A stretch of 64,000 bases of DNA. Origin: Paraburkholderia sp. LEh10 (lineage in GTDB: Bacteria > Pseudomonadota > Gammaproteobacteria > Burkholderiales > Burkholderiaceae). Shown piece by piece: positions 1 through 9,136 of the stretch (the stretch's first letter is position 1; every line of letters starts with the position of its first letter). The position numbers and the translations under genes are program-made. The stretch covers positions 62,001-126,000 of the forward strand of contig NZ_JAGIPX010000011.1 in the NCBI RefSeq assembly GCF_017814945.1, written 5' to 3'. A model generated the notes under the pieces. The model did no database searches. It saw nothing but the letters and a program-made list of their open reading frames with translations, and had not been told where the DNA came from.

Positions 1-194
1 GGCTTACCCAATCTGGTGTCGCCGCAGGACCGCCGCAGTGTGACGGCGGCCCCACGCGGCTCTGCGAAGCTTACCTATTGTTCGGCGACTCATTCGCCCC
101 GCGCGGGATTGTTGCCAGCACCTCAAAAAAGCCCTGGGTTGCAACTATGGCGGCGGTGGTGCGCTCTGCATGGAGAATACTGCAGGAGCCAGCA

Positions 195-635
195 TCAGGA
201 TCCCAACTGGTACGTAAAAGAAACAGGACTGGAGCAACAATAAGTTCCTGCTTCATGAGCGCAAGCCAACATAGACCTTTCACGGTGAAGTTGTTTTCGT
301 TTGCGCGTCTCAGCCCACAATGCGTCAACATGATTCAACATGAAATCGAGCGTGTCGTGCCGGCCAATGACCGTCTCAAGCTGCTGCTTCCATTCTTCCG
401 TTGCTCGCTCATCGGCCTTAGGGCTGGGGACTTCTCCGGGGAGAATGTCTTCGGAGGCGTTCGGGGATAAGCGTTCGAATGTTTCTTTGCCTGCAACATT
501 CCATACCTTCGTTCGTACTTCTTGAGTCGCAAGCAGAATCCAACGGTCGTCTATTTTGCTTGCATTGAAAGGTGCGCAAACGCACTGACGATGTGTGCCT
601 TTCTGTTCAACTCTTCGTGTTTCCGGATTTGTCAT
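195..635 (-). CDS. hypothetical protein, 146 aa
   Basis: I do not recognise this protein. The frame reads like real coding sequence: mixed charged and hydrophobic residues, a Trp-rich central part (DDRWILLATQEV) and a long amphipathic acidic stretch. I chose the ATG at 635; an in-frame TTG lies 7 codons upstream. No strong ribosome binding site is visible. It is divergent from the gene starting at 704, so the 68 bases between them would hold both promoters. The C-terminal part is rich in Cys and His without a clear zinc-binding spacing. Function unknown; the call rests on composition only. Confidence 0.4.
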   Translation of the reverse strand: MTNPETRRVEQKGTHRQCVCAPFNASKIDDRWILLATQEVRTKVWNVAGKETFERLSPNASEDILPGEVPSPKADERATEEWKQQLETVIGRHDTLDFMLNHVDALWAETRKRKQLHRERSMLACAHEAGTYCCSSPVSFTYQLGS

Positions 636-703
636 CCAAGCGGCGACCGAAGCCAATGACGCCGTAGCTCATTGGCTCGAATCGCCGAAGGTGGGAGGGT
701 AAC

Positions 704-1195
704 ATGTCATCCAATTCGTCCAATCGCGGTATCGACTGGCCGTGGTCTTCGTATATCGCATGGCAAAACCATTGCGCGGAGGCGTTCTACAACGCTCCCA
801 AGCATTTGCAGCAATCAATCCTGCCCTGGACCTTCGCCGCGCTTGTCGTTAACGAGCAAAACTCCAACAATCCTGCGGCTGAGCGAGCGATCGTGAAACA
901 CGAAAGTTATGGCAAGCAACTGGGGCGAATATCAGACGCGCTCGCGGTTCTGATTAAAAACTCAGGTACCGAACACGACGACGCGTTTGACGCGTTCCTC
1001 GAACTCAAGGCAAACGTCGACTTCATAAAGCACAACACGGAAAACACGCGATTTGAAGTCGTGATCGCAGACCTGAAGCGCCTACGTGAGAACAACCCTA
1101 CCCGTTTCAAGGATTGCCTCAAGCGCGTTGCAGCGCTTTGCCCCCAACCTGTCAACTCACCCGCAGATGGAGCAAGTAACGCCCCAACTGCCTGA
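704..1195 (+). CDS. hypothetical protein, 163 aa
   Basis: Unrecognised soluble protein. A good ribosome binding site (gggagggtaac before the ATG) supports this start. The sequence is mostly helical in character, with no signal peptide, membrane segment or cysteine cluster, and has a Pro/Ala-rich tail (residues about 145-163). It sits beside nuclease-type genes, which might suggest an accessory or phage-related role, but nothing in the protein itself shows this. Confidence 0.6.
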   Translation: MSSNSSNRGIDWPWSSYIAWQNHCAEAFYNAPKHLQQSILPWTFAALVVNEQNSNNPAAERAIVKHESYGKQLGRISDALAVLIKNSGTEHDDAFDAFLELKANVDFIKHNTENTRFEVVIADLKRLRENNPTRFKDCLKRVAALCPQPVNSPADGASNAPTA

Positions 1196-1488
1196 CTTTG
1201 GCGCGAGCATTGGGCCGCGGAGAGAGTAGTAGCAATTCGTCACGTCCAACCAGCCAAGTTCCAACGGCACATCTTGAGTAGAAAAGTAGTCTCTAGCCTC
1301 GAGGGATATCCCCCTGGGCATTGCACGCCTCCAACGGGCTGTCTACTGCGTTCCGCCCGAGCTAAGCTTGGGAATCCGGGAGAAATCTAAAACCGAACTC
1401 CCATAGCACGAGTAAGTACAGTGCTCCTAACACCGAGGCACTTGGCACAAAAGGTATTTCCTCGTGCCCCACGTTGTCAGTTGTATTT

Positions 1489-2691
1489 TCATACGGTTGT
1501 AAAAGCAACGGCGCTCGCCTCCGGAATATTGCTGTCCTCCGCGCGGAATTGTTCGATTATTCGTTGGTTATAGTCATCAAGATAGATCTGCAGGTCACGA
1601 CGACCGATCAGGCGAACCGCGGCTGCGGCGGCGAGCTCTATCGCCGACCGCGTGAAATACGAGTTCGTGACGACCATCGCCTCATCGCAGCCATAGAAGC
1701 TCTTGGCAGATATAGCTTCCTGGACAGCGGCGTTGCCAACGCTCCCGGAATAATTTTTCGCTTGAATGACTATTTTTTTCCCAAACCTGCTAACGAAAAG
1801 GTCGGCGCCTTGATCTCCACTTAGTTTCGTTCCCTCGACGTCGTAGCCGGCTGTCTGGAAGATCTCTGCCAAGAATTTCTCGAAGTCGTATCCATTCATT
1901 GCATCGACGTGGTACATAGTGACGAACCGGTTCGGATCAAAGTGTTCCAGCTTGGTTGCGAGGCGCTCCACCAGAATATCGAAGTGAATCTGTTCACAGG
2001 TCCGCAGCCAGGCCTGAATGGTGTCCCACGGTATCAGCGGAGTACCATATGTCGACGCGGCCTGCTCAGCATACTGTAGCTCTGGGTGCCGTATTCCGTT
2101 GCTCCATAAAAAATAGAAGAACAGACAGAGATCGTCTCGGAAGCTGGTACCTGCCTCTCCAATCCATGACCGCAAAACGTCACGTAGAGAACCTTCAACA
2201 TGCCGGGAAATTTCGTTGGAGAACCCCAAGTACGCTGCGTTGAAACCAGTCGTGAACAGAAGCTTGTCGAGCAAATGGGGGAGTTCTTCCAGTTCAGTGA
2301 AACCTTTGCGGATCAATACTTCTCGGAACAATTCCCGATTCGAGTAGGAACCGTTCAGCCGCGGCCCCGGTGAGGAGGCGTCGTTCGATCCAGAGCTCTC
2401 ATGCCGCAAGGTATGAAAGAAGTTGGCAAAGTACGGTTTTCTCAGTTCCGAATACTTTTGCAACACACTGCGAAGCAGGTCATTGAGCTGGGCTTGCTCT
2501 TTCTTCTTGCCAAGTAAATCCTTAAAAAACCCTTTGGTTTGATACTGAAACTCTGGGTAAAACGAAGGGTCAAGAGGTACCTGTCCTTGCATTGGCGCTC
2601 GCTGACTATTTTCCTGTGTAGGAGCAGATGTACACCACGGACAGTTGATTTCAAACGACGTCTTACTGCACGAACCGCACTGATAAATCAT
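1489..2691 (-). CDS. Mrr-like restriction endonuclease with N-terminal zinc ribbon
   Basis: A 400-residue protein starting with a zinc ribbon (C5-x2-C8 and C16-x2-C19) and ending in an Mrr-type catalytic domain (about residues 262-375). The domain has a GYDFEKFLAEIF helix, then SGDQGADLFV, then IVIQAKNY, matching the E...D...QxK pattern of the PD-(D/E)XK superfamily. Mrr-type enzymes cut DNA, often modified DNA. The region between is not recognised. I chose the ATG at 2691 because it places the zinc ribbon at the extreme N-terminus; the frame extends 35 codons further. No methyltransferase is nearby, so a stand-alone type IV-like role is more likely than classical restriction-modification. 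Catalytic family is fairly sure; target is unknown. Confidence 0.85.
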   Translation of the reverse strand: MIYQCGSCSKTSFEINCPWCTSAPTQENSQRAPMQGQVPLDPSFYPEFQYQTKGFFKDLLGKKKEQAQLNDLLRSVLQKYSELRKPYFANFFHTLRHESSGSNDASSPGPRLNGSYSNRELFREVLIRKGFTELEELPHLLDKLLFTTGFNAAYLGFSNEISRHVEGSLRDVLRSWIGEAGTSFRDDLCLFFYFLWSNGIRHPELQYAEQAASTYGTPLIPWDTIQAWLRTCEQIHFDILVERLATKLEHFDPNRFVTMYHVDAMNGYDFEKFLAEIFQTAGYDVEGTKLSGDQGADLFVSRFGKKIVIQAKNYSGSVGNAAVQEAISAKSFYGCDEAMVVTNSYFTRSAIELAAAAAVRLIGRRDLQIYLDDYNQRIIEQFRAEDSNIPEASAVAFTTV

Positions 2692-2849
2692 CGTTATTCC
2701 CCGTGCTGATTTTTCTACACTTTGCATCCATTGGACAACATCACCTACACGCAGCACGCGGTGATCTTCCGCCCGCCTACGGCTCGATGCTTTCACCTCA
2801 CTCCGCCGGTCATACGCGGCACCTGCGCGGTTACAGTATCGCTTCCGTA

Positions 2850-3635
2850 CTAATCACAATAGCTTCTAGCGCATGATGGACATCCCGTAATCGGCTCTTT
2901 AGTCAAAATCAATCCGAGTTTTTCAACCAAGTCTGCTTTGCATGCATAGCAGACCCCATCAGCAGGTAAGAAAAACGGAAAACCGGATTCGGCGCACACC
3001 GCTCGCTGAGCTGCAATCAAGATCCCTCGCGCCGACGCCTCAAGTTTCTGATTGGCGATATCGCTCCACAATCCGCCACGCGGCGATTCTCCATGCTCGA
3101 ATCTTGCGGACCGGGCGGCGGCGAGCGCATCGGACAGCGGCATCAATCGACCGTGTTTTTCTCCGCAGCTGCAATTGTCTTTCATGGTGCTGTAAACTTC
3201 GTTCATGATTTCGATTCGACCACACGCATCACAGCGAAGGAACATGTCCTTGTATCCCCACGCAAAATCGTCATCATCATCACCTTCCTGTCCATCAAAA
3301 TGCGGGTGCAGGACCTGGAGACCGATATGGTCACCACAACTCCAATCCTCAGGATCTGGGATTGGTCCTTCAGCGACGACTACAGACCGCCCGATTTCCA
3401 CTGCAAACGATCGGAAGAACTCTATGTCGTAATCCAAATGTCCTTTCACCTCGAAGTAACACCCGAGTTCGGGCAGAAAGAAATCTGGTAAATAAGGTGA
3501 ATCGTTAACAACGTAGCCTTCCGGCTCATAGTCCCATTTGATGCCGGCCGCATCGAAAAAGACCGCCCATCGAGCCTCTATGCGGCTGCGGAACCGATAA
3601 CCCCTGTATTTGGTCTCAATCGCCTTGATTGTCAT
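2850..3635 (-). CDS. PD-(D/E)XK nuclease-like protein with zinc knuckles
   Basis: A 261-residue protein whose first 70 residues carry a complete PD-(D/E)XK signature: E20 in the RSRIEARWAVFF helix, P50-D51 in YLPDFFLPE, and E62-V-K64 in YFEVKGH. This N-terminal pattern recurs in small phage and mobile-element proteins. The rest has an acidic run (DDDDD near residue 120) and two pairs of CxxC-like knuckles, one about residues 134-157 and one at the C-terminus, probably zinc-binding. The ATG at 3635 is the only sensible start. It lies upstream of the Mrr-like gene on the same strand with about 160 bases between, so the two could be co-transcribed. Biological role is not shown. Confidence 0.7.
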   Translation of the reverse strand: MTIKAIETKYRGYRFRSRIEARWAVFFDAAGIKWDYEPEGYVVNDSPYLPDFFLPELGCYFEVKGHLDYDIEFFRSFAVEIGRSVVVAEGPIPDPEDWSCGDHIGLQVLHPHFDGQEGDDDDDFAWGYKDMFLRCDACGRIEIMNEVYSTMKDNCSCGEKHGRLMPLSDALAAARSARFEHGESPRGGLWSDIANQKLEASARGILIAAQRAVCAESGFPFFLPADGVCYACKADLVEKLGLILTKEPITGCPSCARSYCD

Positions 3636-4497
3636 TCACCCCCCTTTCCTTGATTCTTTTGGCTGCGGCACGTCTTGAGCCATGTCGAAAGGCTGGTTGA
3701 CTAAGTGACACGCATCCTTATTCGGTTTCAATCTAAACCATCTCGTTCGATCTTTACGAAAGACAATGGACAATCCGTACAACGGGAGTCAATCTCTCGT
3801 TCTCGCAAAGCATACACCCGGCGGAATCGCCGACAGGCCCCGCCTTACCTTCATTCGTGTCGATCTCGCGATGGGGCAGTCCGTCACATCATCCCCGAGT
3901 AGGCGCCCCCCAAATGACGAAAGCCACTCGCACGCGCGCGAACGTCCAATGACGTTTCGCTGTCGCGCACAAGTTCAACGCGCGCCTTTTAAGTATGGAC
4001 TTCGCGTGCGCGTCAAGCTTACCGGCGAGAGCGCTAGCCAACGCTGCACCGTCGCGAAACCGCCGATAGTCCTCGCCAAACAAAGCTGTTCAACATCACG
4101 ACTCCCATCCCGCCCATGACGCCAGCCAAGAGGCCACCTATCGCTTCCAATGCCCGCTCTCCCTTCTCCAGATCCCAAGTCATGCTCACACCCATCAACG
4201 ACCGCCGAAGCAAAAACTTTAGTGAGCGATGCGCGGCCGACTGCGCCATCACCTCGGCGAGGTCCAGCGCAGGGTGTCCGGCGCGGCCTGCCGTAATAGT
4301 TTGGGTCGGCGCGGCCCACGCGTTCACTTGCGATTTATGGTGGCAAGTTCGCAGGGGCGCCGTCATCATGCGATTGTTCGTGAACTGAACCGCGGTATTT
4401 TTGCAACGCGAGAACCTTGGACTGCCGCTCGATCGTCTACCTTGTTGGTTGGCGTCGGCGGAGCAAAGAAGTTCGAGGCGACGTTCTCCGATGACGC
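3636..4497. other. gap with possible broken minus-strand gene
   Basis: No secure gene. On the minus strand a frame at 4034-4369 has a protein-like segment with a glycine-rich hydrophobic stretch (GGLLAGVMGGMG). A second minus frame at 3889-4083 continues with charged, helical-looking sequence (GEDYRRFRDGAALASALAG). The two overlap in different frames, as a frameshifted gene would, but neither has a ribosome binding site and I recognise no family. This may be gene decay. Confidence 0.3.
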
Positions 4498-4836
4498 CTA
4501 CCCGGCCCCCTTCGCCTTCTCGAGTTCTGTAGTAATGAGGGGCTTGACCCGTTTTCGCTCAGATTTCGTAAGACGCCCCCACGCGAGCACAACATCGGCG
4601 AGGTCGTCATCCTCGCAATAGAAGTACGCAGCAGGTATTCGAAGGGCTGCAGCTAGTTTCAGAGCTATGCCAAACGGCGGCTCGTGTACCCCGGTCTCAT
4701 ACCGGCTCACCCGAACACTCGCGGTCCCTTCATCCAGACCGATCTTGACTCCAAGCTTGTCTTGGGGAATGTCTGCCCGCAGCCGCGCTGCTCGAAGGCG
4801 GCGCCCGAAGACGGTCGCTGGTTCTTTTTTGATCAT
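4498..4836 (-). CDS. XRE-family helix-turn-helix regulator
   Basis: A 112-residue Cro/CI-type DNA-binding protein. The helix-turn-helix spans about residues 10-65, with FGRRLRAARLRADIPQDKLG, then a recognition segment and the typical RVSRYETGVHEPPF turn followed by LKLAAALRIPAAYFY. The tail is charged and may dimerise. I chose the ATG at 4836, which puts the domain at the usual distance from the N-terminus; the frame stays open 34 codons further without family-like sequence. It may control neighbouring island genes or itself; the sequence does not show which. Confidence 0.85.
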   Translation of the reverse strand: MIKKEPATVFGRRLRAARLRADIPQDKLGVKIGLDEGTASVRVSRYETGVHEPPFGIALKLAAALRIPAAYFYCEDDDLADVVLAWGRLTKSERKRVKPLITTELEKAKGAG

Positions 4837-5390
4837 CCTACGAAAATCGCAGATTTGACTTGCCGCTTCTCTACGAAGTTCGTAATATCGGCAATTACGT
4901 GCGGTCAGCGCGGATATCAGCGAGGGATGTACATCCAAGCGCCATGCTTTCTGGAACGAGGTTCCTGACTGCGCGTAGGGTCTAGACCGACAAGAGACCG
5001 CGGGTCTCTTCGGTCAACGGCTCGCTAAAGGCGGCGGTGCCGGCGTTACGAACGCAAACGGCGAGGATACCCGCCTCGATGGATTCAGCTACGGGTCTGC
5101 ATGCTGGTACGCTCGAGAAGCGATTCCAATGCGGCGATCGCTCTTCCGGTGATGGACGTCGCCAAGCCCGGGACCGCTACGCCGCCAACAGTCCTATCTT
5201 GGTCAGCGATACACGGAATTGCCGCGTTCATAAGTGCAGACGCAACGATTAGCGTGTCGTCCGGCACAGATACATCATGACGTTGCCGCCCGACGCGTAA
5301 CTTACCTACCTGACTCAGTTTGCTTGCACGAGATTGAATCCATTTGCTACCGGAACACGCCTGAAACCATAACCTACAAAGAGCCGAAAC
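4837..5390. other. intergenic, no secure gene
   Basis: About 550 bases between the minus-strand XRE gene and the plus-strand KAP ATPase, expected to hold their divergent promoters. A 60-codon minus frame at 5085-5267 begins with a protein-like segment (PDDTLIVASALMNAAIP) from a GTG, but has no clear ribosome binding site or family match. I see no confident promoter consensus. Confidence 0.4.
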
Positions 5391-7628
5391 GTGGAACAGC
5401 TTGAGCCGTCTCCCGACGCGCAGCTCGGTAGCGACCTACCCCAGACGCACCCCGCGTTTGACGCGTTCGGCTACGCCCCATTTGCCAACGCCATCGCAGT
5501 CGCGGCACGCAAGACGCCAAGCCCCAAGGGTTTGGTGATGGCCATTGATGGTCCATGGGGCGCTGGAAAGACCAGCCTGCTGAATTTCATCCGGCACTAC
5601 CTTTCATCGACTGACTCGGACCCGGCGGATAAGACAAACGCGCGACCGCCTGTACTCGTCGATTTCAACCCGTGGTGGTTTTCCGACAGGGAGCATCTCG
5701 CAGCACAGTTCCTATCGCAATTTCGCACCCGGTTTCCCTCCGAGAACCGGCTTCTAATGGTTGCTGCCAATGCCCTCGCGGACTACGCGGACGCCATTGG
5801 AACGGCCGTCTCATCAAGCATATCAGCTGGTGCAGGCTTCCCGATTCCGCTGTTGAAGGAGGCCAGCGCGTCCGTCCTCAGATTGTTCAGGCGGCAGCGG
5901 AAAGATGTACAGGCATTGAAGGCAGAGATCTCCGATGCCATTGAGAAGAGCGACCAGCGTTTCGTGGTGTTCGTCGACGATATCGACAGGCTAACGCCCG
6001 AGGACATGCGCGAAGTCTTCAAAGTAATCAAGGCGATTGCCGACTTTCCAAACGTCATCTACATCCTGGCGTTCGACCGACGACTGGTATCTGAATCATT
6101 GCAGGTCGCGCTTGGTATCAATGATGGCCACGCCTATCTGGAGAAGATAGTCCAGGCTCAATTCGCCTTACCTGCGGTTTCACGCGGACTGGTTTTGGAC
6201 AAGTTTGTCGCCGACCTCGAACGCCTCTTTGGTGAGTTTGGAGAAAACGAGATCGGCGTCGACCCCAAACACTGGGCGAACGTTCTTCACGACGGCATTT
6301 CGCCACTGATCGAAACTCCACGAGACGTGGTTCGAGCCGTCAACGCACTCATGGTTACGTTCCCCGGTCTCAGGGGCGAAGTCAATCCCGTGGACTTCAT
6401 TGCCCTCGAATGCCTGCGCGTATTCGTCCCAGACGCGTATCAATTTGTCCGGGACAACAAGGACAAGTTCACGGGGCTTGTGCCAGAACGCGGCGGCGAC
6501 CGCGCCTCGACACACGACTTTTATGAACGCTGGTTGAACACGCTCGACGAGCGTTACCGTGCGACCATCAAGGCGCTACTTCGCCGTCTCTTTCCAAGGA
6601 TGCAGGCGGTATGGGGCAACATGTATTACAACACCGACTCCATGTGCAGATGGGGCGTCGAGGCGCGAATTTGCCATCCGGATAAATTCGACCGGTATTT
6701 CACGTTTTCCGTTCCGCCGCACGAACTTAGCGAGCGGGACATCCGAGAATTCATCGCGCTTGGGGCGGACGTAGATGCACTGGCCGAAGCGTGGATCGCC
6801 GCGAATTATGAGCGACGGCCAACTGGTACTGGCAAGGCGAACGAACTCATCGCGGCGCTGATTGCCCGAGACGACCTACCAGTGGCGTTCGCCAAGGCCT
6901 GCCTCAAGGCATTCTTTCGCATCGGCGACGAGTTCTTGGGCGATGCGCGAAATGTTAACCTCCATTTCTTCAGCATCCGCCCCGAGATTCAGGCTTACTG
7001 GCTTGTGCAGCATCTCACAAAGCTGCTCCCTGAAGGTGAGGGGGAATTGTTTATCGAAGAGCAAGTACGTACCTGCGACGCAATTGTTCTCGGCGCGCAG
7101 ATCGCATGGAGCATTGCGCGCATGCACGAACCCGACGCCCAGGAGCGCGATTCTGTTTTCCAGGCGTTCGCCCCGCAAACTGTCGAGATCCTGAAATTGA
7201 CCGTCGTTGGTCGCTTGCGACAGGCAGCACGGACCCACGCGCTTGAATGGCTACCGGATATTCACTTCTTGCTGCGCCTCTGGCGAACATGGGGGAGCGA
7301 AGCAGAGGTGCAAGAGTGGTTCGCGCGCATACTGAATGACGATAACGCCATATTGAGACTGCTCGTCGATGCTGTCCAGGTCGGCACCGAACACACGCAT
7401 GGCGATCGGACAACCCGACGCGTTGCGTCGATGAACCCTATCATTTTCGCGGACTACCTCCCGCCCCCCTTAACTCTCGAAGAGTTCTGCGCGCGGATTC
7501 GTCAGATCGGTAGTCGCCGTACCTTAACCACTGACGAGAGCGAGGCGTTAGACGTATTCGAGCACGGGATGCAACTGATCCGCGACGGCCGGAATCCGAA
7601 CGACCCATCCGCGCGACTCGGACTTTGA
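5391..7628 (+). CDS. KAP-family P-loop NTPase
   Basis: A 745-residue protein of the KAP NTPase family. Walker A is GPWGAGKTS at residues 54-62, directly after the typical 'MAIDG' strand. Walker B is FVVFVDDIDRL near residues 189-200, followed by a helix and an ILAFDRR strand-and-turn like the family's sensor segment. A Trp-rich block (NPWWFSDREHL) about residue 95 is also typical. KAP proteins are known from animals and bacteria; the F-plasmid member PifA blocks phage T7, so a phage-exclusion role is possible here but is inference. The start is a GTG at 5391 with a weak upstream purine run. I see no strong membrane segments, unlike many family members. Its only close companion is the divergent XRE gene. 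Confidence 0.85.
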   Translation: MEQLEPSPDAQLGSDLPQTHPAFDAFGYAPFANAIAVAARKTPSPKGLVMAIDGPWGAGKTSLLNFIRHYLSSTDSDPADKTNARPPVLVDFNPWWFSDREHLAAQFLSQFRTRFPSENRLLMVAANALADYADAIGTAVSSSISAGAGFPIPLLKEASASVLRLFRRQRKDVQALKAEISDAIEKSDQRFVVFVDDIDRLTPEDMREVFKVIKAIADFPNVIYILAFDRRLVSESLQVALGINDGHAYLEKIVQAQFALPAVSRGLVLDKFVADLERLFGEFGENEIGVDPKHWANVLHDGISPLIETPRDVVRAVNALMVTFPGLRGEVNPVDFIALECLRVFVPDAYQFVRDNKDKFTGLVPERGGDRASTHDFYERWLNTLDERYRATIKALLRRLFPRMQAVWGNMYYNTDSMCRWGVEARICHPDKFDRYFTFSVPPHELSERDIREFIALGADVDALAEAWIAANYERRPTGTGKANELIAALIARDDLPVAFAKACLKAFFRIGDEFLGDARNVNLHFFSIRPEIQAYWLVQHLTKLLPEGEGELFIEEQVRTCDAIVLGAQIAWSIARMHEPDAQERDSVFQAFAPQTVEILKLTVVGRLRQAARTHALEWLPDIHFLLRLWRTWGSEAEVQEWFARILNDDNAILRLLVDAVQVGTEHTHGDRTTRRVASMNPIIFADYLPPPLTLEEFCARIRQIGSRRTLTTDESEALDVFEHGMQLIRDGRNPNDPSARLGL

Positions 7629-7957
7629 ACCTCTCCACGAGCCCTCAGTTTCGACACGGGCAAGGGTAACCGACAGCGCTCTGCGGGAGAACTTGCACAT
7701 AGTTGTTGCTCAGTCGCCAAAGCTGTCGCACAAGCTCAGGCCTCGATTCGAAGCGCACTGCCTCACCGCCAAGCCGCGAAGGTGAATATCGCGGCTCGAC
7801 TGCGAGCCATACGCAAAACGCTGGACCGATTACGAGGCCAATGAGTCCCTCGATCGCACGCTACACCACCCTTCCTGGTCAGCGGCCGCGCAGCGCGAGC
7901 AAGACCATGCACAAGGAGCGCAAAGAAAATTCACGCGCCAGCATGCCCCCTTGCCTG

Positions 7958-7983
7958 AACATATCCTTAACGGAGGATATGTT
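7958..7983. promoter_or_regulatory. HipB-like operator dyad (TATCC-N8-GGATA)
   Basis: A perfect 9-bp inverted repeat (aacatatcc / ggatatgtt) with an 8-base centre. Its core fits TATCC-N8-GGATA exactly, the consensus of the operators bound by HipB of the hipBA toxin-antitoxin module. No hipB or hipA gene follows. The next ATG, at 8000, opens a frame of only five codons before TAG. It may be the leftover control region of a deleted module, or the site of an unlinked XRE regulator. Confidence 0.4.
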
Positions 7984-8000
7984 TCTTTTGGGGTAGAACA

Positions 8001-8018
8001 TATGCTTGATCAAGCATA
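8001..8018. repeat. perfect 18-bp palindrome
   Basis: The sequence tatgcttga is followed immediately by its own reverse complement, with no spacer. Its left flank (gaacatat at 7996-8003) repeats the left flank of the dyad at 7957-7983, at a spacing of 39 bases. This suggests two related protein-binding sites in tandem. Confidence 0.6.
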
Positions 8019-8038
8019 GAAAGGAATAGCCAGAGGCC

Positions 8039-8060
8039 CCAAGGCGGCAATTCGCCTTGG
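8039..8060. terminator. stable hairpin, possible terminator
   Basis: An 8-bp perfect GC-rich stem (ccaaggcg / cgccttgg) with a 6-base loop. It is followed on the plus strand by ccccttcc rather than a T-run, so intrinsic termination would be weak. A second stem (gctgatt at 8069-8075, aatcagc at 8082-8088) follows at once. Confidence 0.35.
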
Positions 8061-8320
8061 CCCCTTCCGCTGATTAGAAGCAATCAGCTCCGATAGACGT
8101 GCGGATCACGGCTCTCTCTTCGCCACCGTGTTGGACTCTCTCAACCCTGCCCCGTGGTAGTCCAATATCCCCAGCACGCCACCGGTCGCCCCGTCCGCGC
8201 AAGGGGCGGTTCTTTGGGAGGTGCCCCATTTAGCAATATTGCCCGTAGCCTGCACCCCCATCGCGATACACTTTGACGACTGAGAGCCGAATCCCTCAAA
8301 TTTCATCCGTTGACTATGTT

Positions 8321-8797
8321 ATGACCAGAGACGGCTTGTTGCAGCAGATCGCGAACGAATTTGAGTTCGACCTGACCGAAGAAATCAAGGTCGGCGGAAA
8401 CTACCGACCCGTAGTGGTCGACGAAAATGTCGCTTACATCTCGGGGCAAATACCACGAGTTGGAGATGTTGTCCGCTTCGCTGGCGTGGTCGGCGACGAC
8501 ATTTCTATCGAAGACGCCCGCCGCGCGGCAGCGATTGCAGCGCTACGCGCATTGGCGCTAGTTCTCAAGCAATGTGGATCGCTCGAACTGATCTCGGCCG
8601 TACCGCGCATCACCGTCTTCGTGCGAAGCTCACCCGACTTCATAAAACAGAGCGAAGTCGCCGATGGCGCATCAGACGTGCTCTATGCCGTACTCGGTGA
8701 TGTCGGCGTACACACTCGAACCTCCGTCGGCGTCGCTCAGTTGCCCAAGGGAGCTTCAGTTGAGATCGACTTCATATTTAGATTGAAACCGAGTTAG
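8321..8797 (+). CDS. RidA/YjgF/UK114-family protein
   Basis: A 158-residue member of the RidA superfamily. The protein reads GNYRPVVVDENVAYISGQIPR near the N-terminus, then a helix (DARRAAAIAALRALALVLKQ) and ITVFVRSSPDF, ending with the conserved beta strand VEIDFIFRL. RidA proteins hydrolyse reactive enamine/imine intermediates; this longer form belongs to a RidA-like subfamily whose substrate is often unknown. I chose the ATG at 8321, giving the usual subfamily length. A TTG at 8273 in the same frame would add 16 residues. It stands alone and is convergent with the MFS gene ending at 9137. Confidence 0.85.
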   Translation: MTRDGLLQQIANEFEFDLTEEIKVGGNYRPVVVDENVAYISGQIPRVGDVVRFAGVVGDDISIEDARRAAAIAALRALALVLKQCGSLELISAVPRITVFVRSSPDFIKQSEVADGASDVLYAVLGDVGVHTRTSVGVAQLPKGASVEIDFIFRLKPS

Positions 8798-9136
8798 TGT
8801 CAGACACGAAACCTCCCCCGGTAGGCGCGGTGCGACGCACGCATCGGTTCGACTGGATCCACGCAGATCGGCTTAACATCACCCAGCTCGCGCTTTGGAG
8901 GTCCCGCTTTCTCATCGTTCGCGGGGTTCCCGCAACCCACTGATCACGTATTTCGCGTCCATTGACCGCCCCTGATAGCCGGGTTATCAGTACCGGTTAT
9001 CCGACGCCCCGGAAAAATCGTCATGTAGCGCGTGATGTGACGTGTGACAGACACTCAATCCGGCAGCAACGCCGCGCTAAACAGCTCGAGAAACACCTAC
9101 TGCCGGTCTACACGTGACGAGTCTGGTATAAGCCCC
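8798..9136. other. convergent intergenic region
   Basis: About 340 bases between two convergent stop codons. I see no gene. There is a short palindrome (gtgtcagacac) just after the RidA stop, a related gtgacagacac near 9045, and a repeated ggttatc motif near 8981-9000. None is followed by a clear T-run. Confidence 0.5.

Larger units (their letters stand above)
7629..8320. other. non-coding stretch with a chain of inverted repeats
   Basis: No convincing gene in almost 700 bases between the KAP ATPase and the RidA-like gene. The notable content is a run of dyads between 7958 and 8088, listed separately. A further stem (cgcccc at 8187-8192 with ggggcg at 8203-8208) is followed by gttcttt and could act as a weak terminator for plus-strand transcripts. 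Confidence 0.5.

Noticed and set aside
1489..3635. A complete type II restriction-modification system
   Set aside because: Two nuclease-like genes are present, but no DNA methyltransferase motif (such as DPPY or a PC-containing loop) is seen anywhere near.
5085..5267. A 60-codon minus frame with a protein-like start between the XRE and KAP genes
   Set aside because: GTG start without a binding site, no recognisable family, and it ends without any domain. Kept only as a remark in the gap entry.
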